64,000 nt of DNA from JALOLV01 sp046295175 (GCA_046295175.1 JBKBNY010000017.1:12971-76970), one strand, 5' to 3'; positions 52,200 to 61,547 are shown, counted from the stretch's first letter. Numbers and translations: made by a program. The notes: generated by a model from the letters alone, not told the origin.

Positions 52200-53117
52200 T
52201 TAGATTTTTTCGGCAATTCTCAATTTCGCACTTCTGGCTCTTGGGTTTCGCTGTATTTCTTCAGCATTTGCCTCGATGGGTTTTCGAGTAACCGACTGCA
52301 ATGGTTTGATTTCATTACCAAACATATCTTTTTCGACTTCTCCACTGAATTTTCCGCTACGAATAAAGTTTTTAACCAATCGGTCTTCGAGCGAATGGTA
52401 AGACATCACAACGAGCCTTCCGCCTGTCTTCAAAACTTCGGGAGTTTGTTGTAAAAATTCTTCCAAAACCGCCATTTCTTCGTTTACTTCGATTCGCAAA
52501 GCCTGAAAAACTTGAGCAAAATATTTATGTTCTTTACCTCTTGGTGTACATTTTTGCAAAGCCGCTTTGAGGTCGTTTATCGTTTCGATTTTTCGATTTA
52601 GCCTTGTCGAATAAATAGCTTGAGCCGCCGTTTTTGCGTTCTGAATCTCGCCATACATTCCCAAGATTTTATGTAATTGCTCAACCGAATACGTATTTAC
52701 AATATCTTTTGCAGTAGAATCTCCCTTTTGGCTCATTCGCATATCCAAATCTGCATCGAATCGAGTCGAGAAACCTCTTTCGGGAGTATCAATTTGATGA
52801 GACGAAATCCCCAAATCCCCCAAGATTCCATCCACTTCTTTTACGCCATAAACTCGCAAATATTTTTTGATATGCCTAAAATTTGCTTCGATAAATGTAA
52901 AATTCTTGTTTTCAATCTTTTGAGCCTCTTTTTTTGCATCTTCGTCTTGGTCGAAAACGTATAATTTGCCCTTTGTCAGACGGTCCAAGATGGCTTTTGA
53001 ATGTCCGCCACCGCCAAAAGTAACATCAACATAGATACCTTCGGGGTTAATATTTAAACCTTCGAGGCACTCATTCAGCATGACGGGGGTGTGATATGTG
53101 GTAGGTTCTGGGTTCAA
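52200..53117 (-). CDS. rsmH: 16S rRNA m4C1402 methyltransferase RsmH
   Basis: 305 residues. 'YHTPVMLNECLEGL' at the start, SAM motif DVTFGGGGHS, GILGDLGISSHQ, and 'RLVVMSYHSLEDRLVKNF' near the end, all RsmH signatures. Start TTG 53117: a TAG lies four codons upstream in frame and the first ATG would delete the conserved HTPVM. First gene of the local cluster; mraZ is not upstream, as the adjacent gene is a divergent TlpA lipoprotein. Confidence 0.94.
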   Translation of the reverse strand: MNPEPTTYHTPVMLNECLEGLNINPEGIYVDVTFGGGGHSKAILDRLTKGKLYVFDQDEDAKKEAQKIENKNFTFIEANFRHIKKYLRVYGVKEVDGILGDLGISSHQIDTPERGFSTRFDADLDMRMSQKGDSTAKDIVNTYSVEQLHKILGMYGEIQNAKTAAQAIYSTRLNRKIETINDLKAALQKCTPRGKEHKYFAQVFQALRIEVNEEMAVLEEFLQQTPEVLKTGGRLVVMSYHSLEDRLVKNFIRSGKFSGEVEKDMFGNEIKPLQSVTRKPIEANAEEIQRNPRARSAKLRIAEKI

Positions 53118-53247
53118 AAAATTGTAGCTATTTTTATGTAGGAACTTTTTTTAGTTTTTCGGTATTACAAAATTAACGAAATTTTATTCAAAAGATTAAA
53201 GTAAAATTTTAACTAACGCTCATAATTGATTGTAAATCAATAGTTTA

Positions 53248-54477
53248 ATGAAGAAAATATTTATCCCCATGTTATTCACAATCCTCATCTTGGGGGCTTG
53301 TACAAAATCTGATGAGGTAAAAACTGGAATTTGGCGAGGAATCATCCCTACCAAAGGTGGCAATTTACCATTTAATTTTGAGGTTAGTCAAGATAGTAGC
53401 GGCTACGCTGTGTACATCTTGAACGGTGACGATAAATTGAAAATGGATAAATCTTTTGTAAAAGATGATTCGTTGCATATTCCGATGGAATTATTCGATG
53501 CCGAACTCATTGCCAAAGTAGATGGTGATAAAATGAACGGAATTTTCCGTAAAAAACGCTCCGATTTAAGCACACTCCAAGCACCTTTCAGTGCCGAATT
53601 CGGCAAAACGTATCGCTTTTTTGATGAATCCGTAAAACCCAAAAATCAGATTGCTGGCAAATATGCAGTTACATTTTTATCGGAAGATAAACAAGATACC
53701 ACGGCTTCGGTAGGGGTTTTTGAGCAAAATGGCAATAAACTAAAAGGAACATTCTTAACAGCTACGGGTGATTACCGTTTTCTTGAGGGAAATGTTTCGG
53801 ATAACGATAGTTTGTATCTTTCTTGCTACGAAGGGAACCACGTTTATTTATTCAAAGCTAAAATTGAGGGTGATAAATTGGTTGGTGGAGAATTTTGGGC
53901 AAATATTTCAGGTTTAGAAACTTGGACAGCCACCAAAGACGAAAATGCGAAGTTGCCAGATGCCAATTCGTTAACCTTTCTTAAAGATGGAGCAAAATCA
54001 ATTTCGTTTAGTTTCCAGAATCAGGATGGTAAAACGGTTTCGCTCAATGACGATAAATACAAAAATAAGGTTGTAGTTGTGCAAATAATGGGTTCATGGT
54101 GTCCGAATTGTATGGACGAGACCAAGTTTTTATCGCCGTGGTACAAGAAAAATAAAGATAGAGGAGTAGAAATCATCGGACTTGCCTACGAGAAAAGTGC
54201 CGAACCAAGCTTTGCTTATCCCAAAATTAAGCGTCTGAAAGAACGCTTTTCGATTGATTACGAAGTGCTTTTGGGTGGGACAAATGACAAAGAAGAAGCC
54301 GCAAAGTCGCTACCGATGCTGAATCATATTTTGAGTTTTCCGACAACAATATTTATTGATAAAAAAGGAATTGTTCGTCAAATTCATACAGGTTTTTCGG
54401 GGCCAGGAACTGGAAAATATTACGATGAATTCGTTAGCGATTTTAATACGCTGATTGATAAACTGGTTAGTGAGTGA
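53248..54477 (+). CDS. TlpA-family thioredoxin-like lipoprotein
   Basis: 409 residues. Lipoprotein signal with lipobox LGAC (Cys 18). Middle region (about 25-260) unrecognised beta-rich, perhaps repeated ('KMNGIFRKKRS', 'LKGTFLTATG'), then a C-terminal TlpA-like thioredoxin domain with WCPNC (GSWCPNCMDE, about 285-290) and cis-Pro LSFPTTIF. Periplasmic, membrane anchored. Disulfide reductase role likely; partner unknown. Confidence 0.88.
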   Translation: MKKIFIPMLFTILILGACTKSDEVKTGIWRGIIPTKGGNLPFNFEVSQDSSGYAVYILNGDDKLKMDKSFVKDDSLHIPMELFDAELIAKVDGDKMNGIFRKKRSDLSTLQAPFSAEFGKTYRFFDESVKPKNQIAGKYAVTFLSEDKQDTTASVGVFEQNGNKLKGTFLTATGDYRFLEGNVSDNDSLYLSCYEGNHVYLFKAKIEGDKLVGGEFWANISGLETWTATKDENAKLPDANSLTFLKDGAKSISFSFQNQDGKTVSLNDDKYKNKVVVVQIMGSWCPNCMDETKFLSPWYKKNKDRGVEIIGLAYEKSAEPSFAYPKIKRLKERFSIDYEVLLGGTNDKEEAAKSLPMLNHILSFPTTIFIDKKGIVRQIHTGFSGPGTGKYYDEFVSDFNTLIDKLVSE

Positions 54478-54533
54478 AATTGATGGGGCATGGTTATTTA
54501 GTCATTCCAATCTGTTTTAGAGATTAATCATAT

Positions 54534-54571
54534 TTTCATAGCATCGGGTTTGCAAACCCGATGCTATGAAA
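54534..54571. terminator. 38-base perfect palindrome between convergent genes (CGGGTT hairpin, copy 4)
   Basis: Fully self-complementary sequence centred on TTTGCAAA, 19 bases per arm, containing the ATCGGGTTTGCAAACCCGAT core that links it to the hairpins at 17879, 25965 and 36074. Lies between the convergent stops of the TlpA gene and purU, so it is likely to serve as a bidirectional terminator as well as a repeat copy. Confidence 0.8.
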
Positions 54572-54600
54572 GTACACTATAACTCGAATTAAAATTCGCC

Positions 54601-55440
54601 TTACAAAATAACGGTTCGGTTTCCGTGAATGAATACACGGTCGTTGAAGACTAATTTTAAGGCTTGAGAAAGTACCATTTTCTCAACATCTTTGCCTTCG
54701 CGAGCCATATCTGATGCCAAATAGCGGTGGTCAACTTCTTTTACGCTTTGGGCAATTATTGGCCCTTCATCAAGATTATTGTTTACAAAATGAGCCGTTG
54801 CTCCGATGATTTTTACACCTCTGTCGTAGGCTTGTTTGTAAGGATTTGCCCCAATAAATGCTGGTAAAAACGAATGATGGATATTGACGATTCGATTGGC
54901 GTAATGCTCTACAAATGAAGGGTTTAACACTCGCATGTACTTTGCCAAAACCAAATATTCAGGTTGATAAATTTCGAGTGTTCTGAGGATTGCTTCTTCG
55001 TGTTCTTCACGCGTTTTGTGTTCGTGCGTGACATAATGAAACGGAATGCCGAATTTACTGACAAATGGCTGCAAGGTATTGTAATTGCTCACAACTGCCA
55101 GAATGTTGGCATCTAATTCGTCGAAATTGTATCTTATCAAAAGCTCGGCAAGGCAATGATGTTCTTTGGTTGCCAAAATGACCACATCTTTCTTTTTCTT
55201 CGGATTGATTCGCAATTTGATTTCTTCGGATGGGAGTAAATGACGCAAATCTGTAAGTACTTTTTGTGGATTCAATTCATCGCTTCCTTCAAACTCAGTT
55301 CGCATAAAAAACTGCCCATCTGGACTCACGAATTCGTCTTGACTGATGATATTGCAGGTGTTTTCGTAGAGAACTTTCGTAACGGTAAATATCAATCCCT
55401 TCGCATCGGGACCGTCCATCAACAAGATGTGTTTGGTCAT
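54601..55440 (-). CDS. purU: Formyltetrahydrofolate deformylase
   Basis: 279 residues. N-terminal ACT domain (about 1-80, LLMDGPDAKGLIFTVTKVLY) and C-terminal formyl-transferase-like domain with VNIHHSFLPAFIGANPY (His in HHS) and NLDEGPII (Asp). Releases formate from 10-formyl-THF, balancing one-carbon units. Single gene, after the pnt operon terminator. Confidence 0.95.
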   Translation of the reverse strand: MTKHILLMDGPDAKGLIFTVTKVLYENTCNIISQDEFVSPDGQFFMRTEFEGSDELNPQKVLTDLRHLLPSEEIKLRINPKKKKDVVILATKEHHCLAELLIRYNFDELDANILAVVSNYNTLQPFVSKFGIPFHYVTHEHKTREEHEEAILRTLEIYQPEYLVLAKYMRVLNPSFVEHYANRIVNIHHSFLPAFIGANPYKQAYDRGVKIIGATAHFVNNNLDEGPIIAQSVKEVDHRYLASDMAREGKDVEKMVLSQALKLVFNDRVFIHGNRTVIL

Positions 55441-55480
55441 TTTCTTTGGTATTTTTGATAAAAAGAGTCTGCAAATATAT

Positions 55481-55519
55481 AAAAAAAACCTTGGAGGATT
55501 TCAGAATCCTCCAAGGTTT
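55481..55519 (-). terminator. Terminator of the pnt operon
   Basis: Fifteen-base perfect stem (55519-55505 with 55500-55486), four-base loop, followed on the minus strand by a run of eight T (55488-55481). Between pntB and purU. Confidence 0.88.
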
Positions 55520-55645
55520 GAATGAATTAAAAATAAGTAATATTGCTGAATTTGCCGAATATTCTGAATGTTATTTTAAGCTTTTGATTCTAAATACTTT
55601 ATTAGCTATTCGGATTATTCGAGTAATTCTAAAAATTACTAATAC

Positions 55646-57058
55646 CTACATTTCTTTCAATTCGGCAACTAATTTCGTAATTGTCGCTTTGGCATCGCCA
55701 AACAACATCATACAGTTTGGATAACCGAATAACTCGTTATCAATACCCGCATATCCCGCCGCCATACTACGTTTTAAAACAATGACAGTTCGGGCTTTAT
55801 CGGCATTCAGAATCGGCATTCCGTAAATTGGACTGGCTGGGTTGTTTCGAGCCGCAGGATTTACCACATCATTTGCACCAATTACCAAAACTACATCGGT
55901 TGTGGCAAATTCATCGTTGATTTGCTCCATTTCTACCAATTTATCGTACGAAACATTGGCTTCGGCAAGAAGTACGTTCATGTGCCCCGGCATGCGACCA
56001 GCCACCGGGTGAATAGCGTATTTGACCTCAACACCCCGCGATTCGAGGATTGATTCTACTTCGTGAATGGTATGTTGTGCTTGAGCAACTGCCAAGCCAT
56101 ACCCTGGAATGATGATGACTTTTTGGGCGTAATTCAATAAAATTCCAGTATCAGAGACCGTCGTAGGTTTGATTGTACCACCACTGCTCGAAGTATCGGC
56201 CGCAACTCCGCCACCACCAAACGAACCAAAAATTACGTTTGTCAATGAGCGATTCATGGCTTGGCACATAGCAACTGTCAATAGCGTACCTGCCGAACCC
56301 ACCAAAATACCACCCGTGAGCATTACCTGGTTGTCGTACAAGAACCCACCAAAAGCAGCTGCAAGACCCGTAAAAGAGTTTAGTAATGAGATAACCACTG
56401 GCATATCGGCTCCTCCGATTGGTACCACAAACATTATCCCGTACAATAATGATAAAATGAAAATGATGTAAAAAATTGCCGAATTATGAGGCTCCGACCA
56501 AAGCATTAATCCACACAAACCGAAAATCACAATCATGATTACGATATTGATGATGTGGTGTGCAGGCAATCGGAATGATTTTTTCATTAACTCTTGTAGC
56601 TTGGCAAATGCGATGATACTACCCGAAAACGAAACCGTACCGATTACCAAACCAGCCAGAATCGTGAGTAATGTTGCTGTGTCGGCCTCGTCACCGTGTT
56701 GAAGATGGCCAAATTCTACAATCGAAATCAAGGCAGCACAAGCACCGCCCATTCCATTGAAAAGACTAACCATTTGTGGCATGGCGGTCATTTGTACTTT
56801 TTTGGCCGAAAGCGTACCGATAATTGTACCGATGATGATAGCCGCAAAAATCCAAATGTAGTTTCCGATTGGTTCGCCAGCTTCGTTTCGGTGCATAAAA
56901 ATAGTTGCTAAAATCGCGATGGTCATTCCACCCGCTGCAATCAGATTGCCCAAGCGTGCGGTTTTAGGATTCCCCAACATTTTAAGACCAGCCACAAACA
57001 TAATGGCAGCAATCAGATAAGCTATTTCTAAATAATTTTTGAGAAGTTCTAAGTCCAT
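55646..57058 (-). CDS. pntB: NAD(P) transhydrogenase beta subunit
   Basis: 470 residues from ATG 57058 (MDLELLKNYLEIAY); an upstream extension from a TTG is rejected. About eight or nine transmembrane helices and a C-terminal NADP-binding domain (about 300-470) with IIPGYGLAVAQAQH and VLVIGANDVVNPAA. Proton-pumping hydride transfer between NADH and NADP. Third gene of pntAA-pntAB-pntB; 71 bases after pntAB. Confidence 0.95.
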   Translation of the reverse strand: MDLELLKNYLEIAYLIAAIMFVAGLKMLGNPKTARLGNLIAAGGMTIAILATIFMHRNEAGEPIGNYIWIFAAIIIGTIIGTLSAKKVQMTAMPQMVSLFNGMGGACAALISIVEFGHLQHGDEADTATLLTILAGLVIGTVSFSGSIIAFAKLQELMKKSFRLPAHHIINIVIMIVIFGLCGLMLWSEPHNSAIFYIIFILSLLYGIMFVVPIGGADMPVVISLLNSFTGLAAAFGGFLYDNQVMLTGGILVGSAGTLLTVAMCQAMNRSLTNVIFGSFGGGGVAADTSSSGGTIKPTTVSDTGILLNYAQKVIIIPGYGLAVAQAQHTIHEVESILESRGVEVKYAIHPVAGRMPGHMNVLLAEANVSYDKLVEMEQINDEFATTDVVLVIGANDVVNPAARNNPASPIYGMPILNADKARTVIVLKRSMAAGYAGIDNELFGYPNCMMLFGDAKATITKLVAELKEM

Positions 57059-57129
57059 TTTATGAAGAATTAAACCCCTGACACAGGCTTGCCGTGTGGC
57101 TTTCAAACTGTACCAGTGGAAAGAGTCAA

Positions 57130-57438
57130 TTACTTTTTCTTTTTAAACATTTCTAGCATTCTATCGGTAACAACAAAACCACCGACCACATTGAGTGTAC
57201 CGAGTACAACTGCCAAAAATCCTAAGATGAGGGCTATGATATTGTTGGGGTCGGCATGACCCATGACGATAATGGCACCGATGATGACAACTCCGTGGAT
57301 TGCATTTGCCCCTGACATGAGTGGGGTATGGAGTGCCGATGGAATTTTAGAGATGATTTCTACACCTACAAATATTGAGAGTAGAATTATATAAATCATT
57401 TGTATGTGATTGCCAAGAAACTGAATGATACTATCCAT
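57130..57438 (-). CDS. pntAB: NAD(P) transhydrogenase alpha subunit 2
   Basis: 102 residues, three to four transmembrane helices, the membrane part that is fused to the alpha subunit in E. coli but separate here. Conserved VEIISKIPSALHTPLMSGANAIHG. Middle gene of the operon, 44 bases after pntAA. Confidence 0.93.
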   Translation of the reverse strand: MDSIIQFLGNHIQMIYIILLSIFVGVEIISKIPSALHTPLMSGANAIHGVVIIGAIIVMGHADPNNIIALILGFLAVVLGTLNVVGGFVVTDRMLEMFKKKK

Positions 57439-57482
57439 TTTTGAAGAATTAAATGTTATCCGTTAATTATTGTTTGTATTCA

Positions 57483-58607
57483 CTAACGACCGAGGATTTT
57501 CTTGGTCATTTCGTGTACCAGATTGCCTTGGTGGGTTATCAAACTACCTTTGGTTATTTCTTCGTCTAATTCCCACTTGAAACCATCTTTTGTAGCTAAA
57601 TAATTGAGCAATGTACTGATATTGACAGCATACAATTGACTCGCATTTGTAGGTAGAAGCGATGGTAAATTTGATTCGCCGATGATTGTGACGCCGTTTT
57701 TGACTACCGTTTTATTGATTTCGCTTAGCTCACAATTCCCACCCGATTCTACTGCCATATCTACGATTACCGAACCAGTTTTCATGCTTTTGACCATTTC
57801 TTCGGTTACGAGAACTGGAGCTTTTTTGCCGATGACCAAGGCAGTAGTGATTACCAAGTCGGCATCTTTGATTTTGTCTTTGATGAGTTGTTGCTGTTTG
57901 GCCAAGAATTCAGCCGAAACTTCTTTGGCATAACCGCCCTCCGACTTGTTGGCGTCCATCCCTTCGACCTGCAAAAAACGTCCACCGAGCGATTCTACCT
58001 GCTCTTTGGTTTCGGGACGAACATCTGTAACTTCAACAACTGCACCCAGGCGTTTTGCCGTGGCAATTGCCTGCAAACCAGCCACACCTGCACCAAAAAT
58101 CAGCACTTTTGATGGTTTGATAGTACCTGCGGCCGTCATCATCAATGGAAAAATTTTGCCCAAGGCATTTGCTCCAAGAATTACCGCTTTGTAGCCAGCC
58201 AAATTGGCTTGTGAACTGAGGGCATCCATTGGTTGAGCCTTTGAGATTCGAGGAACGGCATCCATCGAAAAAGCTGAGATTTTCTTCTGACATAGCAAGT
58301 CAATAACATCAGGTATCGTATAAGCATACAAATACGAAATCAAAACCGAACCATCTTTGAGCATTTTGGCTTCTTCGAGGGTTGGGGCATTGACTTTTAG
58401 TACAATATCTGATTGATAGACTTGGTTTTGGCTTGCAACTTCGGCACCTGCGGAGGTATAGTCGTTGTCGGAGAAGTTAGAATTTTTGCCAGCATCGGCT
58501 TCGACAATAATATCAAAACCATTCTTTTTGAGGGATTTTACAACATCCGGTGTGAGTGAGACCCTATTTTCGTAGTTCTTGTTTTCTTTCGGAATTCCTA
58601 TTTTCAT
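57483..58607 (-). CDS. pntAA: NAD(P) transhydrogenase alpha subunit 1
   Basis: 374 residues from ATG 58607 (MKIGIPKENKNYENRV); the TTG further upstream is rejected. Soluble NAD-binding subunit related to alanine dehydrogenase: KENKNYENRVSLTP, then VLIFGAGVAGLQAIATAKRLGA Rossmann site and the C-terminal VDMAVESGGNCELS. First gene of the pnt operon. Confidence 0.95.
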   Translation of the reverse strand: MKIGIPKENKNYENRVSLTPDVVKSLKKNGFDIIVEADAGKNSNFSDNDYTSAGAEVASQNQVYQSDIVLKVNAPTLEEAKMLKDGSVLISYLYAYTIPDVIDLLCQKKISAFSMDAVPRISKAQPMDALSSQANLAGYKAVILGANALGKIFPLMMTAAGTIKPSKVLIFGAGVAGLQAIATAKRLGAVVEVTDVRPETKEQVESLGGRFLQVEGMDANKSEGGYAKEVSAEFLAKQQQLIKDKIKDADLVITTALVIGKKAPVLVTEEMVKSMKTGSVIVDMAVESGGNCELSEINKTVVKNGVTIIGESNLPSLLPTNASQLYAVNISTLLNYLATKDGFKWELDEEITKGSLITHQGNLVHEMTKKILGR

Positions 58608-58728
58608 TCGTTTATTGTGGTTGAGAAGAAGATATTCCAAAAATAGAAAAAATTAGATTAATCCAATATTTTTTTGTATTTATTATTTTTGAATATGTAT
58701 TCTGAATGAATCTGGAGATTTGCTTTAC

Positions 58729-58762
58729 AAAAAAAGTGGCTGCCGAAAATCAGCAGCCCTTT
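58729..58762 (-). terminator. Terminator of the repetitive secreted protein gene
   Basis: GGGCTGC/GCAGCC stem (58759-58753 with 58743-58738) extended by weak pairs and followed on the minus strand by seven T (58735-58729). About 30 bases after the stop at 58791. Confidence 0.75.
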
Positions 58763-58790
58763 CTCGAAAAAGCTATTACTAAAATTAAAA

Positions 58791-59852
58791 TCATTGACGG
58801 CGGTGTTCACGCTCTTTCGGAGCATCATTACCTCGTCCGTTACCGTATCTTTCTTCATAACGACTTTTGCCGCTATCATTATTGTTTCTCTCAGTTGATT
58901 GAGAGCTACCTCTGCTATTTCTTTCGTTTATCTGACCATTACGATTTTCGTTAGAACGGTTCTCGTAACGATTATCACGTGATTGTCTCTCTTCTGGGCC
59001 ATTATTACGGCCTTCTGTTCTGCGTTCCTCTACCCGATTACGAGACTCACGGTCATTATTATTTCTATAATCAGAGTTGCGGTCTCCATCATTTCTGCGT
59101 TCTTCTACTCGATTACGAGACTCACGGTCGTTGTTATTTCTATAATCAGTGCCTCGGTCTCCATCATTTCTGCGTTCTTCTACTCGATTTCGAGATTCAC
59201 GGTCGTTATTATTTCCATTTCTATAGTCAGTACCTCGGTCTCCATAACGTTCATTTCTTGAATAACGTTCGTTATCATAACCCCTTGGATTGTTGGTACG
59301 ATTATCTCGATTTCTCGAATAATCATCGCGGCGATGGTCGTAGCTACGGCTTCGGCTGAGATGACTCCATTCTTTGCGAGGATAATACCCTGAGCGTTGA
59401 TTGCCGTAACCCCTTTTATCGAAGCGATAGAAATCGTATCCACGGCGGTCATACCAGAAATAATAACCTCTGTAAGCTACTCCGCGAGGAGAAAAACCAT
59501 AAAATGAACGGTCATAATCATATAATTCAAAACCGATTTGACGATTTAAGTAACGAATATCATCCCAGATTTCGTCTTGCTCCCAACCATCAAAAAATCC
59601 ATCTGAGGCATAGGCATATTCTTTACGTTCGATGCGTTCGAGTTCATTGTAAAGTCTATTGGCTTCACGATTTGTGATTAGACCATTACGAATCCCATCC
59701 GAAATCCTCACCCGAACATCCCAGTGCCAGTCGAACTGCTCGTCATAATAATAATAGTCGGTACCAGCACGATAGTCATCGTAAACTCTTTGGGCTTGGG
59801 TAGAAACTGCTATCGCAATCATCGCTACCATTATTATGATTGATTTTTTCAT
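58791..59852 (-). CDS. Secreted low-complexity protein with DRESRNRVEERR repeats
   Basis: 353 residues. Signal peptide of about 20 residues (ending TQAQR). Residues 20-150 are Tyr/Asp/Arg-rich and perhaps folded (DWHWDVRVRISDGIRNGLITNREANRL, reminiscent of a structural motif in Bacteroidota periplasmic proteins). Residues about 160-353 are extremely Arg/Asn/Asp/Glu/Gly rich and include three 25-residue repeats of the form GDRxxDYRNNNDRESRNRVEERR. Probably intrinsically disordered, highly charged, possibly polyelectrolyte or RNA/cell-wall binding. No known function. Single gene with own terminator. Confidence 0.8.
   Translation of the reverse strand: MKKSIIIMVAMIAIAVSTQAQRVYDDYRAGTDYYYYDEQFDWHWDVRVRISDGIRNGLITNREANRLYNELERIERKEYAYASDGFFDGWEQDEIWDDIRYLNRQIGFELYDYDRSFYGFSPRGVAYRGYYFWYDRRGYDFYRFDKRGYGNQRSGYYPRKEWSHLSRSRSYDHRRDDYSRNRDNRTNNPRGYDNERYSRNERYGDRGTDYRNGNNNDRESRNRVEERRNDGDRGTDYRNNNDRESRNRVEERRNDGDRNSDYRNNNDRESRNRVEERRTEGRNNGPEERQSRDNRYENRSNENRNGQINERNSRGSSQSTERNNNDSGKSRYEERYGNGRGNDAPKEREHRRQ
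59021..59245 (-). repeat. 75-bp coding tandem repeats
   Basis: Three units at about 59021-59095, 59096-59170 and 59171-59245, offset exactly 75 bases and highly similar at DNA level. Each encodes 25 residues around DRESRNRVEERR. In frame, so copy number could vary without breaking the gene. Confidence 0.85.
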
Positions 59853-60032
59853 TTTTAAAAATAATGTTTAATTTAATACTAAGATGTAAAATCGGGCTGA
59901 ATGGTTTACTGATGGATTGTTAATGATTGGTTAATAGGAAGTATTTATACTTAACTGTTTGATTATTAGGTGTTTATGATTTTTTGAATTGAAAAATATT
60001 TTATATGAGTTAGGTAGAAAAAATCAATATAT

Positions 60033-60085
60033 AAAAACAAGTGTAGCACCCCTAACCCTTAATTAGACGTGCCACACTTGTTTTT
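60033..60085 (-). terminator. Long hairpin terminator of the SDR gene
   Basis: Twelve perfect pairs AAAAACAAGTGT / ACACTTGTTTTT (60033-60044 with 60074-60085), extended by four to five further pairs with one mismatch; 12 bases after the SDR stop on the minus strand. Confidence 0.75.
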
Positions 60086-60097
60086 GTAACTCATATA

Positions 60098-60922
60098 TTA
60101 CTTTTTGAATCCTTTTTCAACTACCATCCTGACTATACCCATAAACCAATTGAGAGGTAATAACCAACGTACAAAAAGCAAAGCAGATGATTGAGCCGAT
60201 GCTGGATAACGTAATTTTGAAGAACCATCGGTGGCTGCTGCAAAGATTGTTTTGGCAACTACTTCGGGGCCTGGAGCAGTCTCGCCAGCCGCCTGACTAT
60301 TTTTGTAGGTTATCTGCTCATACTCATCATAATCGGTCAAGCCATCTTTTTTGAACAAATCCATCGAGCGTTCATAAAAATCAGTTTTGATAGCACCCGG
60401 TTCTACATTCTTAACTTTGATATTGAACGGGCGAAGTTCAAAATTTAAAGCCTCAGCCCAGCCTTCAACTGCCCATTTTGTTCCATGATAAACACTGTAA
60501 ATAGGAAATGTCAATCGGCCACCCATCGAAGTAACATTGATGATTGTACCCGATTGTTTTTTACGAAAATAGGGTAGAATCTGACGCGTAACATTCATTA
60601 CACCAAAAACATTGGTATCAAATTGCTTTTGAATCTGCTCTTTGGTGGCTTTTTCAAAGATTCCTACTGCACCATATCCTGCATTATTTACAATAACGTC
60701 AATTCCGCCAAAATCTTTGATTGCGGCATCAATAGCACCTTGAATGCTGTTATCATCGGTAACGTCTAATGCGTATAATTTAACATTTGGGAGTTTGTTC
60801 AACTCGGTTTCTTTACTTGGTGTACGCATGGTTGCGGCTACATTCCAACCTTTTTCTGAGAAAAATTTAACGGTAGCTTTACCGATTCCTGATGAAGTTC
60901 CTGTGATTAATACTGTTTTCAT
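60098..60922 (-). CDS. Short-chain dehydrogenase/reductase
   Basis: 274 residues, classical SDR: TGTSSGIGKA cofactor loop, NNAGYG, catalytic Ser in TSMGG and YSVYHGTKW (YxxxK). NAD(P)-dependent oxidoreductase, substrate unknown. C-terminal extension (about 240-274) hydrophobic with a KK end, may associate with membrane. It follows the TetR gene by 46 bases and is a likely target of that regulator. Confidence 0.9.
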   Translation of the reverse strand: MKTVLITGTSSGIGKATVKFFSEKGWNVAATMRTPSKETELNKLPNVKLYALDVTDDNSIQGAIDAAIKDFGGIDVIVNNAGYGAVGIFEKATKEQIQKQFDTNVFGVMNVTRQILPYFRKKQSGTIINVTSMGGRLTFPIYSVYHGTKWAVEGWAEALNFELRPFNIKVKNVEPGAIKTDFYERSMDLFKKDGLTDYDEYEQITYKNSQAAGETAPGPEVVAKTIFAAATDGSSKLRYPASAQSSALLFVRWLLPLNWFMGIVRMVVEKGFKK

Positions 60923-60968
60923 TTTAAATTGAATATTTATTCATTAATTATGTAAAAAATAGCTTGTT

Positions 60969-61547
60969 TTAACTTTTAATAGCATCCCAGACGATGCCAA
61001 AAATCAATTCCCATTCACTATCTGAAATACTTGTTTCGGTGTAAACGGCTGTTTTAGCAACGCTTTCGAGCATGCCACAAACAATGGTTACGAGTAAATC
61101 AGGATTTGCTTTTTTGATAATATCTTGGCGTTGACCTTCTACAACAAGTTGGTAAATTGGTTGAAGGATTTGGTCTTCTTCGGTTAGTACACTTTGGGTT
61201 TCGTGAAAAAACGGAGACCTGAAATATTGTTCAAAAAAAACACTCTTTTGAGGTTTTAAAATATTGTCTAATAGGTAGTTATGTGATATTTTTTTGATTT
61301 TAGATTTGACCGAATCATTGGTGTTTATGCCAGAAGATAGGTCGCTGGTGGTGGTCCGCATCAAGTACAGATACAATTTACGTACTAATTCATCTTTATC
61401 CTTGAAGTAGATATAAACCGTACCAGTTGCCAATTTTGCTTCTTTGGCGAGGTCCGACATCTTGAGTCCGGCCAAACCAGTTTTTGCAATAATGTTTAAT
61501 GCCGATTCTAAGATTAGTTTTTCTTTTTCTTCGTCTTTGGTTCTCAT
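60969..61547 (-). CDS. TetR/AcrR-family regulator
   Basis: 192 residues. N-terminal helix-turn-helix (about 10-55: ILESALNIIAKTGLAGLKMSDLAKEAKLATGTVYIYFKDKDEL), the standard TetR pattern, and a divergent C-terminal ligand-binding helical domain. First gene of a two-gene unit with the SDR. Two AT-rich palindromes lie just upstream. The ligand is unknown. Confidence 0.9.
   Translation of the reverse strand: MRTKDEEKEKLILESALNIIAKTGLAGLKMSDLAKEAKLATGTVYIYFKDKDELVRKLYLYLMRTTTSDLSSGINTNDSVKSKIKKISHNYLLDNILKPQKSVFFEQYFRSPFFHETQSVLTEEDQILQPIYQLVVEGQRQDIIKKANPDLLVTIVCGMLESVAKTAVYTETSISDSEWELIFGIVWDAIKS

Noticed and set aside
58979..59452. Several frames overlapping the repetitive secreted gene
   Set aside because: The repeated DNA is open in several phases; only the minus-strand frame with a signal peptide and terminator is coherent.
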